From: Streptomyces sp. MBT65
GTDB taxonomy: Bacteria; Actinomycetota; Actinomycetes; Streptomycetales; Streptomycetaceae
Length of the DNA stretch: 64,000 nt
Direction of reading: 5' to 3'
NCBI RefSeq assembly: GCF_016612545.1
Contig: NZ_JAENRY010000017.1
Span: 1 to 64,000 of the forward strand
Part shown: piece by piece, positions 8,116 through 16,260 of the stretch
Position numbering within the stretch: the first letter of the stretch is position 1
How the letters are laid out: every line of letters begins with the position of its first letter
Made by a program: the position numbers and the translations under genes
Notes under the pieces: generated by a model
The model's database searches: none
The model's input: the letters and a program-made list of their open reading frames with translations, nothing else
Told to the model about the DNA's origin: nothing

Positions 8116-9075
8116 ATGAAGGCCGTTCAGATCACGAGCTTCGGCACTGCGGACGTGCTGCGGATCAACGACGTGGACCGTCCCGCTCCCGGCGCGGGCG
8201 AGGTACTGGTGGCGGTCGAGGCGTCGAGCGTCAACGGGCACGATGTGATCGTCCGGACAGGGCAGTTGAAGATGGTGTCGGGGCGCCGCTTCCCGATCGG
8301 AACGGGGCTGGACTTCGCCGGCGTCGTAGCCGCGACCGGCGCCGGTGCCGACGGATACCGGGTCGGGGACCGGGTGTGGGGCATGGTTCACCCTAGGCAG
8401 CGGCACGCGGTCGCCGGGGCGGCGGAGTACGTCGTGGTGTCCGCGGACCGTCTCTCTCACGCCCCGGCGGACCTCTCCTCGGTCGAGTCGGCCTCCCTGG
8501 TGGTCGCGGGTTCCACGGCGCTGATCGCACTGCGCGACAGCGTGCACCTCGCGGCCGGGGAACGCGTCCTGGTCCGGGGCGCGGCCGGTGGAGTCGGCAC
8601 CGCCGCCGTGCAGTTGGCGCACGCCATGGGCGGCCACGTGACCGCGCTCGCCCGTGACCGGCATGCCGAGATCCTCACCGACCTCGGCGCCGACGAGGTC
8701 CTGGACTACGGCTCCGTCACCTCGGAGCAGATCGGGCCGTTCGACGTCATCGTCGACACCGTCGGCACGGAACTGCACTGCTACCGCAGCCGGTTGGCCA
8801 AGGGCGGCCGGATGGTCACCGTCGGGCTGTCCCCGTCCGCCATCGCCGCGATCGCCGCGTCGAGCGTGCACGGCTCCCGCCGCATCCGCACCTTCAGCGC
8901 CAACCCCGAGACCCCCGTGCTGCGCGATCTGGCCGGCCATGTCGCCTCGGGCGCGCTGCGCCCGGTCGTCGACAGCGTGTACCCGCTCGCGGACATCGCC
9001 GCCGCACACCAGGCCTTCGAGCGCGGCGGCGTCGTAGGCAAGCACGTGGTGACGGTCCCGCGCAGCGCCCTGTGA
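8116..9075 (+). CDS. NADP-dependent zinc-less alcohol dehydrogenase / quinone reductase-like oxidoreductase
   Basis: 319-residue MDR-superfamily enzyme. The GroES-like N-half (MKAVQITSFGTADVLRINDV) is followed by a Rossmann fold with VLVRGAAGGVGTAAVQLAHA near residue 150, the AxxGxG pattern of NADPH-binding quinone reductases. No structural-zinc cysteine cluster is visible, which favours the zinc-free quinone reductase branch. ATG 8116 follows GGAAGGA by 8 nt. It probably reduces quinones or enals and may be controlled by the divergent XRE regulator. The true substrate cannot be read from the sequence. Confidence 0.85.
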   Translation: MKAVQITSFGTADVLRINDVDRPAPGAGEVLVAVEASSVNGHDVIVRTGQLKMVSGRRFPIGTGLDFAGVVAATGAGADGYRVGDRVWGMVHPRQRHAVAGAAEYVVVSADRLSHAPADLSSVESASLVVAGSTALIALRDSVHLAAGERVLVRGAAGGVGTAAVQLAHAMGGHVTALARDRHAEILTDLGADEVLDYGSVTSEQIGPFDVIVDTVGTELHCYRSRLAKGGRMVTVGLSPSAIAAIAASSVHGSRRIRTFSANPETPVLRDLAGHVASGALRPVVDSVYPLADIAAAHQAFERGGVVGKHVVTVPRSAL

Positions 9076-9150
9076 CCAAGTCCGGCCGTCGGAGCGCAAC
9101 TTGCTGGATTGCCGACCGGTGCACGAGGTGGTGGACCGCTGGAACAGGGT

Positions 9151-9804
9151 TCAACGGTCGGTGAGCATCCCGGCGTCGTGTGCGAGGACGGCGGCCTGTA
9201 CGCGGTTGGCGCAGCCGGTGCGGGTGAGGATCCGGCTGATGTGGGCCTTGACCGTACCGGCGCTCAGATAGAGCTGGTCGGCGATCTCCGTGTTGGACAG
9301 GCCCGTGGCGAGCAGACGCAGGACATCCCGTTCGGCCGGGGTCAGTTCCTCGGTCCTGCGACGAGCGGCTTCGGTGTCCCGACCGGACTCTACGTGCCGT
9401 TCCAGCAGTTGGCGGGTGATCGCGGGGGCCAGGACCGGTTCGCCCTTCGCGGCGAGTCGGACGGCGTGGATCAGCTGGGCGGGACCGGTGTCCTTGAGGA
9501 GGAATCCGCTCGCCCCGGCCCGCAGGGCGCGCGTCACGCTCGCTTCCTCGCCGAACGCCGTGAGCATCACGACACAGGTGCGGGGCGAGAGCCGGGCGAT
9601 GTCCTCGGCCGCCGCGATTCCGTCCCTGGTCGGCATCTGGATGTCGAGGAGGGCGACGTCGATGTCCTGGGTGCGACAGGCCGCGGCGGCTTCCTGACCG
9701 TTGCCCGCCTCGGCGACCACCTCGATGTCCTCGGCGTTCTCCAGGATCAGCCGGATTCCCGCACGCATCAGTGCCTCGTCGTCGGCGATCAGGACTCGGA
9801 TCAT
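9151..9804 (-). CDS. Response regulator, NarL/FixJ type
   Basis: 217 residues. The receiver domain has the acidic pair (IADDEALMRAG), the phospho-acceptor Asp in VALLDIQMPTRDG (about residue 54) and the conserved Lys in GFLLKDT. The C-terminal LuxR-type helix-turn-helix includes LTPAERDVLRLLATGLSNTE and GTVKAHISRILTR. It begins 4 nt after the stop of the histidine kinase gene, so the two form one operon and a cognate pair. It convergently faces the 8116 oxidoreductase with 75 bp between. Confidence 0.95.
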   Translation of the reverse strand: MIRVLIADDEALMRAGIRLILENAEDIEVVAEAGNGQEAAAACRTQDIDVALLDIQMPTRDGIAAAEDIARLSPRTCVVMLTAFGEEASVTRALRAGASGFLLKDTGPAQLIHAVRLAAKGEPVLAPAITRQLLERHVESGRDTEAARRRTEELTPAERDVLRLLATGLSNTEIADQLYLSAGTVKAHISRILTRTGCANRVQAAVLAHDAGMLTDR

Positions 9805-9808
9805 CGCC

Positions 9809-11296
9809 TCATCTTAGGGCTGCCGTTGTCAGCAGAACGACGAGGAAGCCGATCGTCGGCAGGATCACGAGCAGTGCCACGCAGCCGGAACCCAGGACGC
9901 GCGGCCAGGTCAGGATCTCGTCCGACAGCGGGGCACGGGCCCCTTCCTCTCCGGTGCCGCCGCAGGGAGGGCGAGCCGCCATGTCCGTAGGAGTGAAGTC
10001 CCCTTCGAGCGCGGCGAATTGAGGGGGTTTCCCGTAGTTGGGCAGCCAAGCCGCCATGCGGAAACCGCCGTTCGCCAAGGCGCCCGCTGCGAACGTTCCG
10101 CCGAGCAGCGAGATCCGTTCCTGACAGCCGGCCAGTCCGCTGCGGGTTCCTCCCTGCGAGTGGTCCGCAGTGAGCGGTGCGTCGTTGGTGACGGACACCT
10201 CGATCCCCTTGGCGGCGCCTTTGACCTCCACCTTGGTGGGCGCGCCGGACGCGTGCTTCAGCACGTTCGTCAGCCCTTCGCGGATCACCCGGTGGATCGC
10301 GTGCCGTGTCCGGAGGTCCACCTCGACCGTGTCGGGAACGGACCAGTCCAGCTCGACGGTGCTGCCTGTCTGCCGGGATTCCGTCACCAGCGCGGTGATG
10401 TCCGCACGTGTTCCCCGCTCGTCACCGCTGCTGCCGGGGTGTGCAGCAGTGTCCACATGTCGCAGGACGCCGAGGATGTCGCGCAGTTCCCCCATGGCCG
10501 TACCGGCGGTCGTGCGCAGCAGTTCGGCCTGTTGGACGAGGGCGGGCGCCTGGCGCGCGGTGGCGAGTTCAAGTGCTCCCGCGTGCACGGAGATCAGGCT
10601 CAGCCGATGGCCCAGGAGATCGTGCATCTCCCCCGCGATCCGGGTCCGTTCCTGCGTTCGCGCCGCCGCGGCGGTCAGCGCACGGGTCTGTTCCAGGTAG
10701 GCGTTGCGCTCCCGAAGCAGGCTGACCAGGGGCCGCCGCCGCCCCAACAGGGTTCCGGCCAGGGTGGGGAGCAGCACCAGCAGCACGGCGGAGACCGCGT
10801 TGCCCGCCAGTTCCACCGGCAGGGCGTCGGAGCGGACCAGCGCGTGGACGGCGGTCAGAACACCGACGGCGGCGCAGGCCACCCCGGCGGCCCGCCACGC
10901 ACGCCGGGGCGGTGCGATACGACGGGTGGCGGACAGCACGACCAGCGGCACCACCGCGGCCGTCCACACGTTGGCCCCCACGAGCAGCAGAGAAGCGCCC
11001 ACGACGGCCGCGCTCGGCCGACCGCGCCGAGCGGGGACGATCAACGCCGCCCACACGCCCTCCAGCACCGCCGACACCGGCCGTTCCGGGTGCGCTGTCA
11101 GCAAGGGCAGCAGACACCAGGCAGCCGCCAGGGCACAGAGCAGCGCCTCGACGACGACCGTACGGCGCTCGGCGGCACGCACCGCAGCCCAGCTCTCGGC
11201 CACCTCGCGGCGCACCCGCCCGGGCACACCGGTCAGCAGGTGTCCCAGCCGTGCGAACGGGCCCAACGACGTTGCGTCCTCGGACACTTGACTCAT
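9809..11296 (-). CDS. Sensor histidine kinase, HisKA_3 family
   Basis: 495 residues. The N-terminal half has four to five predicted membrane spans (for example LLPLLTAHP and VVLLVLLPTLAGTLLG regions). The dimerisation helix carries the phospho-acceptor His in RIAGEMHDLLGHRLSLISVH, and the ATPase domain shows the N-box REGLTNVLKHA and the G-box SGLAGCQERISLLGG. Unusually, about 100 residues follow the ATPase core and end in a strong hydrophobic span (VLGSGCVALLVILPTIGFLV), so the C-terminus would re-enter the membrane. It is cotranscribed with the regulator at 9151. The signal is unknown. The Clp-N-like gene upstream on the same strand may belong to the same unit. Confidence 0.9.
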   Translation of the reverse strand: MSQVSEDATSLGPFARLGHLLTGVPGRVRREVAESWAAVRAAERRTVVVEALLCALAAAWCLLPLLTAHPERPVSAVLEGVWAALIVPARRGRPSAAVVGASLLLVGANVWTAAVVPLVVLSATRRIAPPRRAWRAAGVACAAVGVLTAVHALVRSDALPVELAGNAVSAVLLVLLPTLAGTLLGRRRPLVSLLRERNAYLEQTRALTAAAARTQERTRIAGEMHDLLGHRLSLISVHAGALELATARQAPALVQQAELLRTTAGTAMGELRDILGVLRHVDTAAHPGSSGDERGTRADITALVTESRQTGSTVELDWSVPDTVEVDLRTRHAIHRVIREGLTNVLKHASGAPTKVEVKGAAKGIEVSVTNDAPLTADHSQGGTRSGLAGCQERISLLGGTFAAGALANGGFRMAAWLPNYGKPPQFAALEGDFTPTDMAARPPCGGTGEEGARAPLSDEILTWPRVLGSGCVALLVILPTIGFLVVLLTTAALR

Positions 11297-11381
11297 GATC
11301 GCCCCTGCCCCGCCACCGTGGATCTCCCAGGGGGCACGGTAGCCGCGGCAGTGCCGATCGCCGCACGGCGGGCCCCGCTTG

Positions 11382-12602
11382 TCATGCGCCCAGCCGGAGA
11401 CGCAGCTCTGTCCGCAACGCGGCCACGTCCACCTGCCCGGCGGTCAGCAGTCGTACGACCGCGCCACCGACCCCGGCGTCCGCATCCGTCGCCGACTCGT
11501 CGAGCAGCGCGGTCAGCAGGTGGACCGTACCGACCGTGGGCGAACCGTGCTGGGCCGCGGACAGTTGCGCGACCGCCGTGATCCGGTCGGCGGCGGCGGA
11601 CAGCCGCACGCGGTCACCGTCGGGGGCAGAGGTGGAGGGGATCGCCGAAGCCGAGGCGACCAGGGACACCTGGCGTACGCCGTGCCGGCGCAGCAGGGCA
11701 GAAGCAGTGTTGACGTCCGACAGACTGGCGGGAAGCGAGCGCCCCGCCACGGACAGCGCCCGCTCCAGGGCCAGTGTCCCCAGCAGAAGATCGACCGGTT
11801 CCGCCGCCGTACGCCCGCACCGTACGGCCTGTCGTACGGCCTCGACGTTCACCGCGAACAGCACCGGGGAGCCGTTCACGGCAGTCCCGGAGGTCCATGA
11901 AGTCAGCGCGCGCGTCAGGCGGTTGCCGCTCCTGCCCAGGGTTCCGGCCCGGCGGAGAAGGGTGACGCCGCGGGATTCCACCCCCTCGGCCTCTGCCGGG
12001 GTGCTCGCGTCCAAATCCGCGAGCGCGGTCGCCGCATCGAGCCTCCGCAGCAGCAGAGCTTCGCGTGCCCTGGTGTCCGGCAGGTCCAGCAGGGCACGGG
12101 CCACGTGCCGGCAGCGCACCGAGATCGTCCCCTCGGCGCGGGCCGACCTGAGCGCGAACAGCAGGCACGCGCGCAGGGCCCCGCTCATCCCGGGCAGCAC
12201 CGGGCGGCTCTCCGAAGCCGATCCGCGCGGACGGAGGCCGAACCGCCAGTGTGCCTCACGCCAGGCGGCATCGACCTCCGCCTGATCGGCCTCCGCGTCA
12301 ACGTCTACCGGGACATTGCGCGCCTCGTCGTCGCTCACCCAACCAAGGCCCGCCCGGCCGGAGATCACCCCGCTGAGCGCACCGGCCGCCCGTATGCCCG
12401 TGGCGATGGCCGCACCGGCGTCCGTCCCCCCCATCACGAGCGCGCCCAGCAGGGTGTCCGTCCCCACGACCGGCAGCTCGCTCTTGACCGCACGACGCAG
12501 TGTCTCCACGAGCAGGTCCATGACGTCCGGCTCGAACTCCGTGGTCGCTCCGACCAAGTCCGTTGCGCCGACGTTCACTTCTGTCGTCCCTCGCTGGTCC
12601 AT
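11382..12602 (-). CDS. Clp N-domain-like repeat protein of unknown function
   Basis: 406 residues with no AAA+ ATPase motifs. Two or more segments resemble the helical Clp_N/ClpR repeat, for example LFALRSARAEGTISVRCRHV followed by ARALLDLPDTR, and AAQHGSPTVGTVHLLTALLD. In Clp ATPases such domains bind adaptors or substrates. Here they stand alone, as in several actinobacterial proteins. ATG 12602 is preceded by GAGGGGAATG. It lies 85 bp upstream of the histidine kinase on the same strand and may be cotranscribed. Function unknown; an adaptor or stress-sensing role is only inference. Confidence 0.6.
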   Translation of the reverse strand: MDQRGTTEVNVGATDLVGATTEFEPDVMDLLVETLRRAVKSELPVVGTDTLLGALVMGGTDAGAAIATGIRAAGALSGVISGRAGLGWVSDDEARNVPVDVDAEADQAEVDAAWREAHWRFGLRPRGSASESRPVLPGMSGALRACLLFALRSARAEGTISVRCRHVARALLDLPDTRAREALLLRRLDAATALADLDASTPAEAEGVESRGVTLLRRAGTLGRSGNRLTRALTSWTSGTAVNGSPVLFAVNVEAVRQAVRCGRTAAEPVDLLLGTLALERALSVAGRSLPASLSDVNTASALLRRHGVRQVSLVASASAIPSTSAPDGDRVRLSAAADRITAVAQLSAAQHGSPTVGTVHLLTALLDESATDADAGVGGAVVRLLTAGQVDVAALRTELRLRLGA

Positions 12603-12866
12603 CGAACATTCCCCTCGATCACGGTGGCTGGTCCGAACGACGCTAGACGCGCCCTCCGCGCCACCGCGTCGGCCGACCGGCCACACTCGCGGTCCGATCG
12701 GCGGACCTGAACGTCAGACTGGACCCCGCATGGCCAACTCCGGCCCGCGGTCCGCTCGTTGCCCGACCCCGACACGCCGTCGCCCTCCAGCCGGACAGGG
12801 CGTGCGGCTGTTCCTGTACCACCCTCGGCTGCTTGCGCTCACCCGGAGACGGACAGGAGGCGGTCG

Positions 12867-13223
12867 TCAGGATGACGTGTCGATTCCGAGGGCCTTGTAG
12901 ACGGCGGTGACGTAGGCGGCGGCTCGTGGGGAGCCCAGGATGTCGGGCCCCATGGAGTTCATGACGTAGCTGATCGTCATGCGCCGGTCGAGGTCCATGA
13001 CGACCATGGAACCTCCCCAGCCGCCCCAGAACGCGATGCGTCCGTCGGGGATCCAGGGCAGGGTGCGCCGGTGGGGCAGCGCGTATCCGATGCCCCACCT
13101 GAGGTGCAGGCCGTTGACGAGATCCGACCCGCGGACCTGCTCGCCGAAGACGATCTTGACGGTGTCGGGTCGTAGGAGTCTGCCGTGGGCGGTGGCGCCT
13201 TCGCCGGAGACCGCCCCGCACAC
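12867..13223 (-). pseudogene. Beta-lactamase-fold serine hydrolase, C-terminal remnant
   Basis: About 118 residues matching only the end of EstB/class C beta-lactamase-like esterases: GRLLRPDTVKIVFGEQVRGS, LRWGIGYALP, FWGGWGGSMVVMDLDRRMTI and YVTAVYKALG. The GWGGS segment is the region that carries the third catalytic motif in this fold. The N-terminal two thirds, with the SxxK and YxN motifs, are absent, because the next 24 bp upstream already reach the stop of the DUF1906 gene. GTG 13223 is only the first possible start in a frame open from further upstream, so this is a decayed gene. Confidence 0.7.
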
Positions 13224-13246
13224 TCGCCGCCGGAGCTGCTCGGTGG

Positions 13247-14839
13247 TCAGCTGCCGACGAGCATCTGCCAGGTCTGCGGCCCCACTTGGCCGTCCACGCC
13301 CAGTCCGTGTGCCGACTGGAAGGCCCGGGCAGCGCTGTTGGTGCCGGAGCCGAAACTGCCGTCGACAGTAAGGCCGTAGCCGAACTTGTTCAGTTCCACC
13401 TGGGCGGCCCGGACGGCGTCGCCGCTGGAGCCCGTCTGGACCTGGACGATCAGCGCCGACCAGGTCTGCGGGCCTATCTCACCGTCCACCCCCAGCCCGT
13501 TCGCGGACTGGAAGCTCTTCGTCGCGGCGAGGGTCGCCGGTCCGAACTGGCCGTCGGCGGTGATCGACGCACCGTGGTAGCGCAGCAGGTACTGCGCGGC
13601 CAGCACATTGTTCCCGGTGTCGCCGTCGATGACGTTCGGCCAGGGCGGCGCGACGGTGCCGCCGCCGGAGGCGCCGCTCCCGGTACCCACGAGCATCTGC
13701 CAGGTCTGCGGTCCCACCTGACCGTCCACGCCCAGTCCGTGCGCCGACTGGAAAGCCCGGGCGGCGCTGTCCGTGCCGGAGCCGAAACTGCCGTCGACAG
13801 CAAGGCCGTAGCCGAACCGGTTGAGCTCCACCTGGGCGGCCCGGACGGCATCGCCGCTGGAACCCGACTGGACCTGGACGATCAGCGCCGACCACGTCTG
13901 CGGCCCTATCTGCCCGTCCACACCCAGCCCGTTCGCGGACTGGAAGCTCTTCGTCGCGGCGAGGGTGGCCGCCCCGAACTGGCCGTCGGCGGTGATCGAG
14001 GCGCCGTGGTAGCGCAGCAGGTACTGCGCCGCCTGCACGCTGGGGCCCGTCATACCGTCGGTGATGTTCGGCCAGGACGGCAGGATGACGCCGGTTCCGC
14101 CGCCGCCCGATCCGCCCCACTGCCCGTAGTCGGCGGCCATCGCCTGGTCGAGGTCCGCGTCGTGCCCGGCCACCGAGATGCCGTTCTGGACCTGCCGCAA
14201 CTGCGCGCGGCTGTCCCAGTTCCCGCTGGACCACGCGTACGTCTGCCAACCCCAGGATATTTTCCCGCTGTCGAAGAGTTCCTTGATCACGTGGTAGCCG
14301 CCGTACGCACCGGTCCGGGACCGGCCGATCACCGAGGCGACGCCGTCGAAGTAGGAGTTGAGCGCGGAATACATCGAGGACTGAAGGTCGAAGTCGACGC
14401 TGAAGTAGATCGGCCGCGACGACGGCATCCCGTTGGCCAGCGCTTGCCGCTCCGCCTCGGTGGCATGCCCGGCACCCTGGGCGTAGGGGTCGGAGGGGAC
14501 GCCGCTCTGCCAGTCCTGCAACCCGTCGGACTCCCAGTTGGAGACGATGCCCAGATCCGCGGCGGTCAGTGCCTGGGCCTCGGACAGGGTGAGGACCTTC
14601 GGGTTCGGCAGCCAACTGAGGTAGCGGCACACGAAGCCGTAGCCCGCCCCGGCGACCGAACCGGCGGTGAGCGACGCGTCGGAGTAGTCGATCCCGTAGC
14701 CGGTCGCCGCGGACACCGTGGACGACGCGGATGCCGACTGGGCGAATCCGATACCGGCCGCGGTCGCGACCGCGGCGCCGCCGGCGAGTGTCAGCAGCCT
14801 GCGTCGAGACAATCGTTGGCTGGGGTCAAACAGGTTCAT
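13247..14839 (-). CDS. Tat-secreted DUF1906 glycoside-hydrolase-like protein with four peptidoglycan-binding domains
   Basis: 530 residues. A twin-arginine signal (LSRRRLLTLAGGAAVATAA, residues 9-27) leads into a DUF1906 / Rv2525c-like TIM-barrel domain (about 47-245: GYGIDYSDASLT, FSVDFDLQSS, WQTYAWSSGNWD). Then come a Gly-rich linker and four PG_binding_1 repeats (about 262-530), each ending in a DGQxGPQTW motif. The four modules are two copies of a two-module unit repeated every 432 bp. Known DUF1906 proteins are exported by Tat and act at the cell wall, so this is a wall-associated, probably glycan-active protein. ATG 14839 gives the Tat signal directly; an upstream in-frame start would only add residues before it. 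Confidence 0.85.
   Translation of the reverse strand: MNLFDPSQRLSRRRLLTLAGGAAVATAAGIGFAQSASASSTVSAATGYGIDYSDASLTAGSVAGAGYGFVCRYLSWLPNPKVLTLSEAQALTAADLGIVSNWESDGLQDWQSGVPSDPYAQGAGHATEAERQALANGMPSSRPIYFSVDFDLQSSMYSALNSYFDGVASVIGRSRTGAYGGYHVIKELFDSGKISWGWQTYAWSSGNWDSRAQLRQVQNGISVAGHDADLDQAMAADYGQWGGSGGGGTGVILPSWPNITDGMTGPSVQAAQYLLRYHGASITADGQFGAATLAATKSFQSANGLGVDGQIGPQTWSALIVQVQSGSSGDAVRAAQVELNRFGYGLAVDGSFGSGTDSAARAFQSAHGLGVDGQVGPQTWQMLVGTGSGASGGGTVAPPWPNVIDGDTGNNVLAAQYLLRYHGASITADGQFGPATLAATKSFQSANGLGVDGEIGPQTWSALIVQVQTGSSGDAVRAAQVELNKFGYGLTVDGSFGSGTNSAARAFQSAHGLGVDGQVGPQTWQMLVGS
13257..14090 (-). repeat. 432-bp intragenic tandem repeat in the peptidoglycan-binding region
   Basis: The word gcatctgccaggtctgcgg starts at 13261 and again at 13693, 432 bp (144 codons) apart. 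The sequences that follow stay nearly identical through two modules each. The period is a multiple of three, so unequal exchange would change domain number without breaking the frame. The copies differ by scattered, mostly synonymous substitutions. Confidence 0.8.
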
Positions 14840-15435
14840 GACATATTCCAATCCTTGACGTCTGGTTGCAGTGATCAACGCGGGAGCCGCTGAGCGACAC
14901 GGCGCTCGAGTCCTACCGGCGCCGCCTGTCCAGCGGTGGGGCGGTGCCGGTCGAAAGCAGCGCTGCAGGTGATCTTTGGGCCCCGGTCCGGCCCGCGTCC
15001 ACAGCGCGTCGGGATGTGATGGGATTGCGGGACGGCACTGCCACTGACCTGCAGGGATCTGCTGCGGCGTGACGGTTGAGCGGGACGGTTTCGGCGCGGC
15101 CGCCGAACAGGACGGCTGGGTGGGTGCCGGCTTGCTGACGCGGGGTCATGCTCGGTGTACGACGGTGCTGTTCGGCCTCGACGGGGTGCCCGTCGTCCGG
15201 GTCGAGCGGCCGGCGGACGGGACACACCGGGTCCGCTCCCCGGCGGACGGACACGATATGTCGACGGGAAGGGCTGACATGGCTTCCCACCTGCGGTGAT
15301 TCGGCGCCGTGTCGCGGTGGCCCGGGTCGCCGCAACACAGTCGTGCCGCTTGGAAGCGGGGACGGGTGGGCCGCTAGCATCGAACTGAGGCACCGCACCT
15401 GGGGGCGTGCCGGGAGGAAGAACCGGGGGTAGGAC
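14840..15435. other. Intergenic region between divergent cell-wall genes
   Basis: 596 bp between the Tat-secreted DUF1906 gene (leftward) and the XRE/peptidoglycan-binding gene (rightward). Short frames on both strands lack start-site or composition support. It must hold both promoters and is large enough for operator sites, but I saw no clear -35/-10 pair or palindrome. Confidence 0.5.
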
Positions 15436-16260
15436 ATGGGGCGTTGGAAGGCGCTGCCTTCGGGGCTCGACCCCGCAGTCGTGGAATTCGTGGCGCAGTT
15501 ACGCCGGTTCAAGGACGCGAGTGGGCTGAGCTTACGGCAGCTGGCCGCCCGCACCGGCTACAGCGCCTCGTCGTGGAATCGGTACCTCGGCGGCCGCTTG
15601 CTTCCTCCGCGCGAGGCGGTCGAAGCGCTGGCCGCGACGGTGGGGGCGGACCCGACACGGTTGCTGGCACGGCACGAGACGGCGCAGGGGGCCTGGGGTT
15701 TCGAACCGGCTGTTGGTGCACCAGGTTCCGCCGAGGAGGGCAGCGGATCCGATGTGGTGGAGCGGGACAGCGCACCGGGCGTGCCGGAGGCCGCGGGCGG
15801 TCGGCTTGCCGATGGAGGGTTGTCGGTAGGCGGTTCGGTGGGTGCCGCACCTCTCACGTCACACCTTCGACTGCTTGTCACCGTCGGGGTCTCGGCCGCG
15901 GCGGGTGCGGCGATCGCTTTGCTGGCCGTCGAGTTGGGACATCCTCAACTCTCCGGAACGGCCACTCGTCCAGCGGCGGTCGCACGGCCCGTCCCGTACA
16001 CGTGCGACTACGTCCACAAGGCGGGCGGGTGGTACGCCGGTAACAGCACCACGCGGAAGGATCACCTCGAAGTCGACATGTCGGGACCAGAGGTGGCCGA
16101 GCTGCAGTGCCTGCTGCGGCGTGCGGGAATCTCACCGGGCGGTGTCGACGGCAATTTCGGACCGCTCACCGAGTCCGCCGTGATACAGGCCCAGAAGACG
16201 TACCGCCTCGGCATCGACGGCCAGGTCGGACCGCGGACCTGGACGGCACTGCGAGGGTGA
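15436..16260 (+). CDS. Membrane-tethered XRE regulator with extracellular peptidoglycan-binding domain
   Basis: 274 residues. The cytoplasmic XRE helix-turn-helix (LRQLAARTGYSASSWNRYLG, about 35-54) is followed by an acidic linker, one membrane span (LRLLVTVGVSAAAGAAIALL, about 144-166), then an outside PG_binding_1 domain (VAELQCLLRRAG, VDGNFGPLTESAV, IDGQVGPRTW). The layout suggests a one-component sensor of wall status. Two rare TTA leucine codons (15499-15501 and 15532-15534) lie early in the gene. In Streptomyces that makes translation depend on the bldA tRNA and ties it to development. The stop overlaps the next gene by 4 nt (GTGA), so the two are translationally coupled. Confidence 0.8.
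   Translation: MGRWKALPSGLDPAVVEFVAQLRRFKDASGLSLRQLAARTGYSASSWNRYLGGRLLPPREAVEALAATVGADPTRLLARHETAQGAWGFEPAVGAPGSAEEGSGSDVVERDSAPGVPEAAGGRLADGGLSVGGSVGAAPLTSHLRLLVTVGVSAAAGAAIALLAVELGHPQLSGTATRPAAVARPVPYTCDYVHKAGGWYAGNSTTRKDHLEVDMSGPEVAELQCLLRRAGISPGGVDGNFGPLTESAVIQAQKTYRLGIDGQVGPRTWTALRG

Noticed and set aside
7963-9099. In-frame extension of the XRE regulator far upstream on the minus strand
   Set aside because: It would add about 379 residues antisense to the oxidoreductase. ATG 7962 gives the standard N-terminus of the family.
15069-15299. Small frames in the 14840-15435 intergenic region
   Set aside because: No ribosome site, no family resemblance and composition no better than the other frames.
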